Shown here: positions 15,672 to 24,541 of the stretch, piece by piece
Position numbering within the stretch: position 1 is the stretch's first letter
How the letters are laid out: each line of letters starts with the position of its first letter
From: Deltaproteobacteria bacterium
GTDB taxonomy: Bacteria; Desulfobacterota; DSM-4660; Desulfatiglandales; Desulfatiglandaceae
DNA length: 64,000 nt
Direction of reading: 5' to 3'
Assembly (NCBI GenBank): GCA_021737785.1
Contig: JAIPDI010000001.1
Location: 124,001 to 188,000, forward strand
Made by a program: the position numbers and the translations under genes
Notes under the pieces: generated by a model
The model's input: the letters and a program-made list of their open reading frames with translations, nothing else
Told to the model about the DNA's origin: nothing
The model's database searches: none

Positions 15672-17165
15672 TTATGCGGTCTTGCACACCTGCTCGATGG
15701 CCGCGGCCATGGCCGCATCCTCTTTCCGGATATCTTCCAGGGTCTTGGGTTTGACCGAGGCCGGCCTTTCCTCCAAACCATATTTCCATTTCAGGAACTT
15801 CTCCCCGGTATTGGGATAGAGGGCATAGATAAGGAGATCAAAATCGTCTTTAGCCAGGTCCCCGATCTTTTTTCGATCCCCTTCCAGTTCAGGCTCCAGG
15901 TAATCGGCCGCGCGGCCGGTGACAGGGGTCTGGCCCCGCTTATATCCCTTCAGAACCTTTTCCTGGATCTCGGGATCCACCGGTATGGGGGTCTTGCCGT
16001 AAAGCCCGTAAACCAGGTCTTTCACCTCATTGGTGACCATCTTGTATCTCCCGAACAGGACATTCAATACCGCCTGCACGCCCACAATCTGGCTGGTTGG
16101 GGTCACCAGGGGGGGCATACCCAATTCCTTCCGGGTCACCGCCACCTCTTTATACACCTCCGGCAGGCGGTCCAGGGCCTTGGCCTCGGAAAGCTGACTC
16201 ACCAGATTTGAGATCATCCCGCCGGGCACCTGGTGCGCCAGGACGCCTGTATCGATCACCGACATCCGATTTTTCGCCAGGTAATCCCGGTATTTGGGTG
16301 CTATGCTCTCTATATAGTCGCCCAACTCCAGCAGGAGGCTCAAATCAAGTCCCGTATCCCTGACCGTTTCGTAAAGGGTTGCAGCGATCGGCTCGACAGC
16401 CGGCTGCGATGTCCTCAGGGCAAAGGGGGCCAGGCATGTATCCACGATATCCACCCCCGCCTTGATGGCCTCCAGATAGACCATGGAGGCCATTCCGCTG
16501 GTATAATGGGTGTGGAGGTGAATGGGGATGGAGACCACCTTTTTGAGTTCCGTAATGATCTTGGCGATATCAAAGGGCGCCATAATGCCGGCCATATCTT
16601 TCAGACAGAGGGTATCGGCCCCCATCTCCTGGATCTCTTTTCCCTTGCTGACGTAGTATTCCAGATTGAACACCTCGCCGCCCATCCGCCTCTGGGTCAG
16701 CGAATAGCAGATGGTGCCCTGAAAGTGCTTGCCGTTGGCCTTGATCCGCTCCACAACGGTCTGGAAGTTACGGAAATCATTAAGGGCGTCGAAGACCCGG
16801 AAGACATCCATGCCGGCCTCGCAGGCCTTGTCCACGAACAATCTGGCCACATCGTCCGCGTAATTCCGGTACCCCACCAGGTTCTGGCCCCTCAGGAGCA
16901 TGGAAAAAGGGGTTTTCCTGATATGTTTTTTCAAGGTCCGGATCCGGTCAAAGGGGTCCTCGCCCAGAAACCGGTGCATGGTGTCAAAGGTCGCTCCCCC
17001 CCATACCTCCATGGCCCAGAAGCCCACGCTGTCCATCTTCTCGGCAATGGGAATCATGTCCTCGGTCCGCATTCGGGTGGCCAGGAGGGATTGATGACCG
17101 TCCCTGAAGGTGTTGTCCTGAATCTTGAGCGGGTTTTTAGCCCCCTCTTCCAAAAAAGGGTCCAT
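15672..17165 (-). CDS. Pyruvate/oxaloacetate carboxyltransferase (carboxylase subunit B)
   Basis: 497 residues. The HMGL-like carboxyltransferase barrel (about 10-300) shows the family start QDNTFRDGHQSLLATRM, metal ligands in HLHTHYTSGMASM and the LCLKDMAGIM motif. A conserved C-terminal PYC/OADA domain follows (about 300-470). No biotin-attachment (AMKM) domain is present at the C-terminus, so biotin carrier and carboxylase must be separate proteins, as in two-subunit pyruvate carboxylases or oxaloacetate decarboxylase. The product is carboxyl transfer between biotin and pyruvate. It is monocistronic, ended by the terminator at 15613-15644. Confidence 0.92.
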   Translation of the reverse strand: MDPFLEEGAKNPLKIQDNTFRDGHQSLLATRMRTEDMIPIAEKMDSVGFWAMEVWGGATFDTMHRFLGEDPFDRIRTLKKHIRKTPFSMLLRGQNLVGYRNYADDVARLFVDKACEAGMDVFRVFDALNDFRNFQTVVERIKANGKHFQGTICYSLTQRRMGGEVFNLEYYVSKGKEIQEMGADTLCLKDMAGIMAPFDIAKIITELKKVVSIPIHLHTHYTSGMASMVYLEAIKAGVDIVDTCLAPFALRTSQPAVEPIAATLYETVRDTGLDLSLLLELGDYIESIAPKYRDYLAKNRMSVIDTGVLAHQVPGGMISNLVSQLSEAKALDRLPEVYKEVAVTRKELGMPPLVTPTSQIVGVQAVLNVLFGRYKMVTNEVKDLVYGLYGKTPIPVDPEIQEKVLKGYKRGQTPVTGRAADYLEPELEGDRKKIGDLAKDDFDLLIYALYPNTGEKFLKWKYGLEERPASVKPKTLEDIRKEDAAMAAAIEQVCKTA

Positions 17166-17489
17166 GTAAAACCTCCGTGATGGTTGTGATGAATCAATAC
17201 AAAAGGGATCGGTTAACCAAGGATCCCCAAAAACAATCTGTGCCGGACGTGATATGGTTTGAAATATATGGCAATTTCAATCCAATGGTCAAGGGAATTC
17301 ATGTCAGCTTCGCCCCATGGCACAGAGAGGTTCCACCAAAGATTCCAAAGCCGATTGCCTTGCCTGAAGGATGATGTTATCCTGATCCGCATTCATGCAG
17401 GGTTTCGATATTTATGTTTACGGTTCAAGGCATTTTTAATTGTTAATCGTCAGCCGTCGATTTTAATTGAGGGGAGGTCATTTCCGATC
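17166..17489. other. Divergent intergenic region (carboxyltransferase / xseA)
   Basis: About 320 bp between divergent genes. It should carry promoters for both, but no element is clear enough to call. The xseA frame remains open backward to 17259 without a start that has a ribosome-binding site, so this stretch is considered non-coding. Confidence 0.4.
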
Positions 17490-18833
17490 GTGTCCGAGAC
17501 ACCCGACGGCCCCAGGATCTACACCGTCAGCCAGCTTACCGAGGCGATACAGGGGCTCCTTGAAGAACAATTTGATTTTGTGTGGGTGGAGGGGGAAATA
17601 TCCAATTTCAGAGCCCCGGCCTCCGGACACTACTATATGGTGATAAAAGACGACACGGCCCAGATGCGCGCGGTCATGTTCCGCCTTCAGGCCCGGTATC
17701 TCAGATTCCTTCCCGAAGACGGCATGAAGGTGATTGCCCAGGGAAGAGTCAGCATCTATGCCCCCAGGGGGGAATACCAGATCGTCCTCGATTATCTTGA
17801 ACCGCTGGGCGCGGGCGCACTGGCCCTGGCCTTTGAACAGGTCAAGCAGAAACTGGCCCAAGAGGGCCTCTTTGACCCGGCGGTCAAGAAGCCCCTCCCC
17901 TTCCTCCCCAAAAAGGTGGTTGTCATCACCTCCCCCACCGGGGCGGCCATCCACGATTTTCTAAAGATCATCCGCAGACGGTTTGCCAACATCGAAATTC
18001 TCATCGTTCCGGTCAGGGTCCAGGGGGATCAGGCATGCGAAGAGATGGTAACGGCCCTCGACCTGGTCAATCGCGAACTGATCGCGGATGTGATTGTCCT
18101 GACCCGGGGGGGCGGTTCCCTGGAAGATCTTTGGGCCTTTAACCAGGAGGCGCTTGCACGTGCCATCCGGCGTTCCCGGATCCCGGTCGTTTCCGCCGTG
18201 GGACACGAAATCGATCTGACCATCTCCGATCTTGCGGCAGATGTCAGGGCCCCCACGCCGTCTGCGGCCGCGGAACTGCTGGCCGCCGAAAAGGAAGGTC
18301 TCATCAACTGCCTCAATCAGGCCGGCACCCGACTCGTTTCAGCCATGGGATTAACCATCAGACGCCGTGCCGATGAGCTGAACCGTCTGAAGAACCGGAT
18401 TCAGGACCCTAAGAAGCGGTTGACCAACCTCTGGATGCGGCTGGATGAGCTTCACGGCCGACTCATCCGCCTGACGCAGCAGATCATCCGGGAGCGGCAG
18501 GCGGGACTCTCATCGGAGATGCGCGCACTGCGCCTTCATTCTCCGGTCAACAGAATACGAACCAGGGAGCAACAGCTTGGGTTCCAGGTGGACAGACTTT
18601 TCCGGGGTATCGAGCGAAAGCTCAGAGAGGCCGCCATGAAGCGCTCCCTCATGGAAAGACGGATCACGGACCTGAGCCCCCTGTCGGTCCTCAAACGGGG
18701 ATACAGCATCGCCCTCAAACTGCCTGAAAGACAGGTTCTGAAGGCCGCTTCGGCTGTAAAAAAGGAGGACCGGATAGAGGTCCTCCTAGGGGAAGGGGGA
18801 TTGGAATGCCGGGTCGAAACAGTGAAACCGTAA
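17490..18833 (+). CDS. xseA: Exodeoxyribonuclease VII large subunit
   Basis: 447 residues from GTG 17490, which follows GGGGAGG and gives the usual N-terminus (PRIYTVSQLTEAIQGLLEE). The OB-fold domain (about 10-115: FVWVEGEISNFRAPASGHYY) and catalytic domain (about 125-340: VVITSPTGAAIHDFLKI, LTRGGGSLEDLWAFN, PVVSAVGHEIDLTISDLAADVRAPTPSAAAE) are complete, and a coiled coil fills the C-terminal part. The enzyme degrades single-stranded DNA together with XseB. No xseB gene follows it here. Confidence 0.96.
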   Translation: MSETPDGPRIYTVSQLTEAIQGLLEEQFDFVWVEGEISNFRAPASGHYYMVIKDDTAQMRAVMFRLQARYLRFLPEDGMKVIAQGRVSIYAPRGEYQIVLDYLEPLGAGALALAFEQVKQKLAQEGLFDPAVKKPLPFLPKKVVVITSPTGAAIHDFLKIIRRRFANIEILIVPVRVQGDQACEEMVTALDLVNRELIADVIVLTRGGGSLEDLWAFNQEALARAIRRSRIPVVSAVGHEIDLTISDLAADVRAPTPSAAAELLAAEKEGLINCLNQAGTRLVSAMGLTIRRRADELNRLKNRIQDPKKRLTNLWMRLDELHGRLIRLTQQIIRERQAGLSSEMRALRLHSPVNRIRTREQQLGFQVDRLFRGIERKLREAAMKRSLMERRITDLSPLSVLKRGYSIALKLPERQVLKAASAVKKEDRIEVLLGEGGLECRVETVKP

Positions 18834-18925
18834 CCGAACATGTTTGATAGAAAATCAGCCACAGTATGGCGGGGACTTAGCCTGGGGATCACAAGATTTT
18901 GCAGCCATATTGCGGAAATTCCGGA

Positions 18926-19183
18926 TCATCGGACATGAGGAAAAGTTGGTTTGTCAGGGCTTGCGCTATCAATGGCATTTATTTCGGCATCGTCATTCAG
19001 AAAATCATCCGGGATATTGATTTTCCCTTTTAGCAAACCCAATTTGCGTTTTGCTTTCGGCTTATGCGCCACTAATTCAACCAGGGGCAGATTATTCTTT
19101 GCGATAATCACTTTTTCGCCGTGATACGCCATATCGATGAGTTTCGAAAGATTTGTTTTCGCCTCAGAGACGTTGACAATCAT
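18926..19183 (-). CDS. Phd/YefM-family antitoxin without a partner toxin
   Basis: 85 residues from ATG 19183 (GGAGGG just upstream). The N-terminus MIVNVSEAKTNLSKLIDMA and following IIAKNNLPLVELV are typical of Phd/YefM DNA-binding antitoxins; the middle (GLLKGKINIPDDFLNDD) is the toxin-binding part seen in antitoxins paired with VapC-type PIN toxins. The last 15 residues diverge from the usual ending and no PIN toxin gene follows in the 92 bp to xseA. It therefore looks like an orphan antitoxin, left after toxin loss. Confidence 0.8.
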   Translation of the reverse strand: MIVNVSEAKTNLSKLIDMAYHGEKVIIAKNNLPLVELVAHKPKAKRKLGLLKGKINIPDDFLNDDAEINAIDSASPDKPTFPHVR

Positions 19184-19405
19184 TTCACCCTCCAATTAAT
19201 GATAGAAATGATTCAAGTATATCCATTTAGACCAGGTTGGTCAATGGGGTACTTCCAACTGGGATCCTCAGTTTTATAAAGGGATATTTGCTGGTGTAGG
19301 CGTGGGTGTCGCCCCTTTGGATCTGCGCCGTCGGATAGCGGAGTCATAGGGGGGACTGCGGAAAATTTCTACGGAACCCTTCAATGGGGAATCTACTGAT
19401 TTTAC

Positions 19406-19481
19406 TGGAGCCACCGTGCGGAATCGAACCGCAGACATCCTCATTACGAGTGAGGTGCTCTACCAACTGAGCTACGGTGGC
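19406..19481 (-). tRNA. tRNA-Thr (anticodon CGT)
   Basis: Minus-strand cloverleaf: acceptor GCCACCG/CGGTGGC, D arm GCTC..GAGC, anticodon stem CCTCA/TGAGG with loop CTCGTAA (anticodon CGT, reads ACG), T arm TGCGG/CCGCA with TTCGATT loop. Discriminator T and an encoded CCA complete 76 bases. Confidence 0.97.
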
Positions 19482-19673
19482 GCGAGATTTAACGGGTGCA
19501 ATATAGTTGCTTTTTGACCGGATGTCCATTAATTTCTGTGGCGAAATGTTCGGAATCCGGAGTCGCACGAGAGGAGCGACCAAAGAGCCGCAAGGCATGA
19601 GGCGCAAGGCGCAAGGCGTTCTCCGGCAACCAGAATCGAGCAGCCCATAACCGGCTTTATCCGAGGATAACCC

Positions 19674-20393
19674 ATGAAATCCCCCGAAGATTACATCATC
19701 TTTCCACTGGATGTGCCATCCTGCGATCAGGCCATCTCATTTGTCGAAACACTGAACGGCCATGTGGGCCTGTTCAAGGTGGGCCTGGAATTATTCATCG
19801 CCCAGGGCCCTGACCTGCTCCGGGAAATACGCAAAAGGACGACCGCGGGGATCTTTCTCGATCTCAAGCTCCACGACATCCCCGCCACGGTCCGAAGGGC
19901 ATTCCTGGCGGCGAGCCTGCACCGGCCACAGTTTGTGACCGTGCATTGCGACGAGGGGGACGGCGTCCTGGAAGACGTGGCCCGGGAGAACCCCGGCAAC
20001 ACCGGCATATTGGGCGTCACCGTGCTGACGAGCCTGGATCGGGAAAAACTGAGGAAATCGGGATATGCGGAAGAATACGCGGAAGATATCTCCGAACTGG
20101 TCCTGTTGAGGGCGCGCATGGCAAAGGCGGCAGGGTGCCGGGGCGTGGTATGCTCCGGCCTGGAGGCGGCCAGGGTCAGGCAAGAGATCGGTCCGGATTT
20201 GATTATTGTGACGCCGGGGATTCGACCCGCCTGGACCGTGGTGGACCGGGATGACCAGAAGCGGATCGTCACGCCCGCAGATGCAATCCGGAACGGTTCC
20301 GATTATGTGGTCATCGGCCGCCCCATCCGGGATGCCGCATCTCCCCGGGATGCGGCCAAGCGGGTGGCCGGGGAAATCGCGTCAGCGCTTTGA
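19674..20393 (+). CDS. pyrF: Orotidine 5'-phosphate decarboxylase
   Basis: 239 residues; last step of UMP synthesis. The catalytic FLDLKLHDIPATV (Lys-Asp pair, about 62-74) and the phosphate-binding VTPGIRP and GSDYVVIGRPI motifs (about 180-215) are present. It starts at ATG 19674 and its end overlaps the convergent thioesterase gene by 12 bp. The GCGCAAGGC-rich repeat precedes it at about 19594-19617. Confidence 0.96.
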   Translation: MKSPEDYIIFPLDVPSCDQAISFVETLNGHVGLFKVGLELFIAQGPDLLREIRKRTTAGIFLDLKLHDIPATVRRAFLAASLHRPQFVTVHCDEGDGVLEDVARENPGNTGILGVTVLTSLDREKLRKSGYAEEYAEDISELVLLRARMAKAAGCRGVVCSGLEAARVRQEIGPDLIIVTPGIRPAWTVVDRDDQKRIVTPADAIRNGSDYVVIGRPIRDAASPRDAAKRVAGEIASAL

Positions 20394-20837
20394 GGTAAGC
20401 CTGTCCCTGTGTACGGCCATGAGGGTCACCATGGCCTTGGCCGCCAGGGTTTCTGATCCATCCAGGCGATCGAAGACCTCCGACTCCGCGATGATGACCT
20501 GTTTTCCTTCCCTGATAATCCTGGAGCGACAGACCAGTGCATTGCCGTGGGCCGGTCTCAAGAAGTTGATCTTAAATTCAATGGTCAGGATCTGGTACTC
20601 TTCGGCAACCGTTGTAAATGCGGCATATCCGGCCGTATGATCCGCCATGGTGGCCATCACTCCTGCGTGGATAAAGCCGTCCTGCTGCCGGTGATGGGGC
20701 TCGATCTTCACCCTTGACTCAAAAAATCCCCGCTGAACCGTCTCAGCCTCCAGCTGACAGTATTCTGTAAACCCACAGCTGTAATCCCGCGCCAGGAAGG
20801 CTGCCCTCTCTTCAGAAATCTCCTCTACCATCTCCAT
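20382..20837 (-). CDS. PaaI-type hotdog-fold thioesterase
   Basis: 151 residues with one hotdog domain. The motif HHRQQDGFIHAGVMATMADHTAGYAA contains the usual HxGxxxxxxD-type active-site helix; ILTIEFKINFLRPA is the central strand. Proteins of this kind hydrolyse acyl- or aryl-CoA esters; the substrate here is unknown. It is convergent with pyrF, with overlapping 3' ends. Confidence 0.9.
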   Translation of the reverse strand: MEMVEEISEERAAFLARDYSCGFTEYCQLEAETVQRGFFESRVKIEPHHRQQDGFIHAGVMATMADHTAGYAAFTTVAEEYQILTIEFKINFLRPAHGNALVCRSRIIREGKQVIIAESEVFDRLDGSETLAAKAMVTLMAVHRDRLTSKR

Positions 20838-20940
20838 GCCTCTATAAAGCGGTTGATATCGAGCCGAAACAACCTATATGCCCGGCTTCTCTCTTCCGTG
20901 TCGATTTTATTATAGCACCTTACTCGCTGGTCTTCTGGCA

Positions 20941-21105
20941 TGAAAAACAAGAAAACATGGCTCATCCTTCCACTGCACGTTTACCCTTCCGTCATTCCGG
21001 CACGGTTTTGGCCGGAATCCAGAAAACCGGCGGACTGGATTCCGGCTAAGGGCATGCCGGAATGACGGGACAGCACACGGCCGTTTTGGTTGCGGTTATC
21101 CGCTT
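20941..21105 (+). repeat. REP-like repeat element, copy 1
   Basis: About 165 bp built around facing CGTCATTCCGGC / GCCGGAATGACGG arms with internal GGCCGGAATCCAG / CTGGATTCCGGC arms. The core 20990-21070 is nearly identical to copy 2 at 24411-24491, and similarity continues into flanks (TTCC.CTGCAC.TTTAC on the left, TTTTGGTTGCG.TTATCCG on the right). It fills most of the 496-bp gap between the thioesterase gene and the AMMECR1 gene; the rest shows no gene. Confidence 0.85.
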
Positions 21106-21333
21106 CAGGGCCCCTCTGGAAATCGTTTCTATAACCATTATCCTTTCAAGTCAATAGTCACCTGTTCGGCCGCAGGTGCAGCCGGCCGGAAAAAACGCCT
21201 TGTAAAGAATGGAAAAAGGTTCCGGTTTGACGCTCCCGGAATTTTGTCATATACTCGAAATATCGTTTGGAATCCATGTAGCGTCCCTTTGGAGAGCATC
21301 TGTTATTTGAGGTGCATCGGGCATGAGCATAAA

Positions 21334-22077
21334 ATGAATAATCGATATGTGATGCTGCTGATCCTGCTGATGGTTCAACTTCCGTTCTTGACGACTGCCG
21401 ACGGCAATGACAGACCCTTGAAAATATCGAACACCACCTCGCTGACCGCCCTGGATCAGGAAAAGTCTCGGTTGGATCAAGAAAGGGTAAAGGAGAAAGA
21501 CATGACCGACATGGAAAAATTGACCGAAGAGCAGGGAAAATATCTCTTGGAGGAGGCCCGGAAGACCATCCAGCAGGCCCTTATGGGCGACAGGGAACAA
21601 ACCGCGGACGATGTCCGTCTGGATCCGATTTTCAACCAACGAAGAGGGACCTTTGTGACCCTGACCATCGGAGGCAATCTGAGGGGCTGCATCGGGCATA
21701 TCATCCCGCAGGAATCGTTGATCGATGGCATCCGGATAAACGCCATCAACGCCGCATTCAAAGACCCCCGGTTCAGGCCCCTCGATCAGGAAGAGTGGAA
21801 ACGGATCAGGATCGAGATCAGCATCCTGACCGATCCGAAACCCCTGTCCTATTCAGATGCGGATGATCTCTTAAGAAAACTGAGATCCGGCATTGACGGC
21901 GTTATCCTCAAAAAGGGATACCACCAGTCCACATTCCTTCCCCAGGTCTGGGACCAGTTACCTCAAAAAGAGGAATTCCTGAACCACCTCTGCCTCAAGG
22001 CGGGTCTCGATGGGGACGAATGGAAAAAGGGAACACTGGAGGTGTCCACCTACCAGGCCCAGGCCTTTGAGGAGTAA
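21334..22077 (+). CDS. amrA: AMMECR1-domain protein (AmmeMemoRadiSam system protein A)
   Basis: 247 residues from ATG 21334; the first 20 residues (YVMLLILLMVQLPFLTTADG) look like a signal peptide. An alternative start at ATG 21502, with GGAGAAAG upstream, would give a cytoplasmic 191-residue form that begins at the domain itself. The AMMECR1 domain (about residues 60-240) contains GTFVTLTIGGNLRGCIGHI with the LRGCIG motif, and later RIEISILTDPKPL and GVILKKGYHQSTFLPQVWDQLP. The domain's chemistry is not established. The same strand encodes the AmrS radical SAM protein 2.5 kb on, but no Memo-domain gene lies between them. Confidence 0.88.
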   Translation: MNNRYVMLLILLMVQLPFLTTADGNDRPLKISNTTSLTALDQEKSRLDQERVKEKDMTDMEKLTEEQGKYLLEEARKTIQQALMGDREQTADDVRLDPIFNQRRGTFVTLTIGGNLRGCIGHIIPQESLIDGIRINAINAAFKDPRFRPLDQEEWKRIRIEISILTDPKPLSYSDADDLLRKLRSGIDGVILKKGYHQSTFLPQVWDQLPQKEEFLNHLCLKAGLDGDEWKKGTLEVSTYQAQAFEE

Positions 22078-22161
22078 GGGGTTCCCGCTGCAGCGGGATT
22101 AAGAGGCTCAGGGGAGTATGGATCGGCACCTTGTTTTTAATGGAGAGGAGCGGCCAGGCCG

Positions 22162-24261
22162 GTGAACCTGAAGCGTTTGATCGTCTGGAGCATCATCGGG
22201 ACCGGCATATCCTCCGTCACGACCCAGCTCCTCACCATCCGGGAGTTTCTGACCCAGTTCAGCGGAAATGAAATCACCATCTCCCTGTTGATATTCTGCT
22301 GGCTCATGGTGACAGGGATGGGGGCATTTGCCGCAAAATTCCTGAAACGGGATTCAATAACGGCCTACACCCTCCTCCTTCTCATCATCGCCTTCTGGCC
22401 TCTTGTGCAGATGATCGGCATCCGGGAGTTCAGGGAGATCTTCTTCACCCACGGCGTTTCCCCGGGATTTTATTCCATACTTTTCTATATCCTGCTCACC
22501 ATCTCCCCCTATTGTCTCCTTACCGGATTTATTCTTCCCTATTCCCAATATGTTCTCAACAGGGCGGAGTATCCCTTTGATAGCGGCGATCTCTATGTCA
22601 CCGACAGCATCGGCGACATCTCAGGGGGGGCGATTTTCAGTTTCATCCTGGTCTACTGGCTCAAGCCCTTCGCCATCATTGCCGTTACATCGTCCCTCCT
22701 GATCCTGATCGCCCTCCTTGTTCTGTTACGCCGGAAGCGGCCCTTTATGCTGGCGGCCGCCCTGTCGGCCTGCTCCCTGTTTTATCTTTTTTCATTCAGT
22801 CCCCGTTTCGAGACATCCACCCTTGCCGGACAATACGGCAACATCGTCCAATACATCGAGTCTCCATATGGGAGGATTGTTATTACAAAAGAAGCGCGTC
22901 AATATACCTTCTGGGAATCCGGACTCCCGCTCTACTCGGATTCGAATATCATTGAAAGCGAGGAAAAGGTGCACTATCCCCTTTCCCAGTTGGACCGAAC
23001 GGATCAGTTACTGCTGATTTCAGGGGGCCTGGGACAGACCCTTAAGGAGGTCTCCAAGTACGGGCCTGCCCATATTGACTATGTGGAACTGGATCCCGCT
23101 CTGACCGGCGCGGCCGAGGAGTTAGGCATCATCGAAAAATCTCCTTCCCTCTCCATCATCCATACCGATGCAAGACGGTATATAAAAAAGACACCAAAGA
23201 CATATGACGCCATACTCGTCGACCTCCCCGATCCGGACACCTTTCAGCTCAACCGGTTCTTCACGCACGAGTTCTTTGCCCTTGCCAAACGGGTTCTCAG
23301 AAAGGGGGGGCTCCTTTGCCTCCATCTGGACTACTCGTCCAACTACCTGAGCGAAATTCGAAAACAGAAACTCTCCACCCTTTACAACACCGCTCAGGGG
23401 CGATTTCAACATGTCCTGATCGTTCCGGGTGAGCAGGCCTATTTTCTCATGAGCGACAGGGAGTTGGATCCCGATATCCCATCGCTTCTCAAGGAAAAAG
23501 GGATTTCCACCGCCTACATAGAAGGGTTTTTTTACGGCAATGTGACCGGCGACAGGATGACACAACTCCGCAACAGTCTGGACAAAAACGAACCGCTAAA
23601 CACCGATTTTGCGCCGAGGCTGATGCATATCGTATTTCAGGAGTGGCTGATCCGCCACGGCGCCCATCCGGGCTATTTTTTTGCGGCCATCCTGGGACTT
23701 ACCCTCCTCTATCTTGCATTTATGAAAAAGGCGGAATATATGCTGTTTTCAACAGGATTCGCCACAATGGGGATGGAGATGCTCATTATATTTGCCTTTC
23801 AGGTGATTTACGGCTACATCTATCTCGAAATCGGGGCCATTATCACGGCATTTCTGTTAGGACTCCTCCCCGGGGCCATGGCCGGTCAGCGCTGGCGGGC
23901 CGGGCTGGGGCTTCGGACAGCCGTCTCGGAAACGATACTTTTGTCCTTATTGATTCTCTTTTTTTTGTGGGTTTCATATCTCAAGGCCGAGCCTCACCCC
24001 CTCCACTTTCTCCTGTTCTGTTTTGTTTTTTCCTTTTTTTCAGGCTTCCAGTTTCCGGTTGCAGCAGAAATCATCGGGGAAGAGACAAGCCCGGCAGCAG
24101 GCTGTCTTGCAGCTGACCTGTGCGGGGCGGCTGCCGGCACCCTGGCCACGGGAACGCTCCTCATCCCCCTGTGCGGAATCCGTGTGGCCGCGGTTTTTTT
24201 GATCCTTGTGAAAATTTCGAGTATGATGCTTATCTTTTTGAGAAGGTACGCCGGGGTCTGA
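22162..24261 (+). CDS. Spermidine-synthase-like domain embedded in a polytopic membrane protein
   Basis: 699 residues from GTG 22162. Residues about 1-215 contain seven or so membrane helices; 225-490 form a Rossmann methyltransferase-like domain resembling spermidine synthase (LLISGGLGQTLKE, IDYVELDPALTGAA, IIHTDARRYIKK, DAILVDLPDPDTFQLNRFFT); 500-699 form seven more helices. The domain matches the SpeE fold, but the catalytic DxD is LPDP here, so polyamine synthesis is uncertain. Membrane SpeE-like proteins of this shape are common and uncharacterised. Its position between the AMMECR1 and AmrS genes suggests a functional link. Confidence 0.85.
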   Translation: MNLKRLIVWSIIGTGISSVTTQLLTIREFLTQFSGNEITISLLIFCWLMVTGMGAFAAKFLKRDSITAYTLLLLIIAFWPLVQMIGIREFREIFFTHGVSPGFYSILFYILLTISPYCLLTGFILPYSQYVLNRAEYPFDSGDLYVTDSIGDISGGAIFSFILVYWLKPFAIIAVTSSLLILIALLVLLRRKRPFMLAAALSACSLFYLFSFSPRFETSTLAGQYGNIVQYIESPYGRIVITKEARQYTFWESGLPLYSDSNIIESEEKVHYPLSQLDRTDQLLLISGGLGQTLKEVSKYGPAHIDYVELDPALTGAAEELGIIEKSPSLSIIHTDARRYIKKTPKTYDAILVDLPDPDTFQLNRFFTHEFFALAKRVLRKGGLLCLHLDYSSNYLSEIRKQKLSTLYNTAQGRFQHVLIVPGEQAYFLMSDRELDPDIPSLLKEKGISTAYIEGFFYGNVTGDRMTQLRNSLDKNEPLNTDFAPRLMHIVFQEWLIRHGAHPGYFFAAILGLTLLYLAFMKKAEYMLFSTGFATMGMEMLIIFAFQVIYGYIYLEIGAIITAFLLGLLPGAMAGQRWRAGLGLRTAVSETILLSLLILFFLWVSYLKAEPHPLHFLLFCFVFSFFSGFQFPVAAEIIGEETSPAAGCLAADLCGAAAGTLATGTLLIPLCGIRVAAVFLILVKISSMMLIFLRRYAGV

Positions 24262-24365
24262 GCCAACGCCCGGCCCTGATTAGCGAAACATGAAGGCCGG
24301 GAGATGGGCCCCTTCAATCCAATCCTGAACCCAATTTAGGCCCTTATTGCCAGGTTTTCTGTCGT

Positions 24366-24528
24366 GAATAACAAGAAAATACAGCCATTCTTCCGCTGCA
24401 CCTTTACACCTCCGTCATTCCGGCACGGTTTTGGCCGGAATCCAGAAAACCGGCGGACTGGATTCCGGCTAAGGGCATGCCGGAATGACGGGAAAGCACC
24501 AGCTGTTTTGGTTGCGATTATCCGCCTT
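24366..24528 (+). repeat. REP-like repeat element, copy 2
   Basis: Same element and orientation as 20941-21105, with an almost identical 80-bp core. It occupies the gap between the membrane protein gene and amrS and ends 14 bp before the amrS start, so any amrS promoter would have to lie within or before it. Confidence 0.85.
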
Positions 24529-24541
24529 AGAGGAAATACAA

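Noticed and set aside
17259-17489. An upstream extension of xseA from ATG 17259
   Set aside because: The 77 extra residues do not resemble XseA, and GTG 17490 has a strong ribosome-binding site and the usual N-terminus.
22084-22097. Hairpin CCCGCTG/CAGCGGG after the AMMECR1 gene as a terminator
   Set aside because: No T run follows, so it does not qualify as a Rho-independent terminator.
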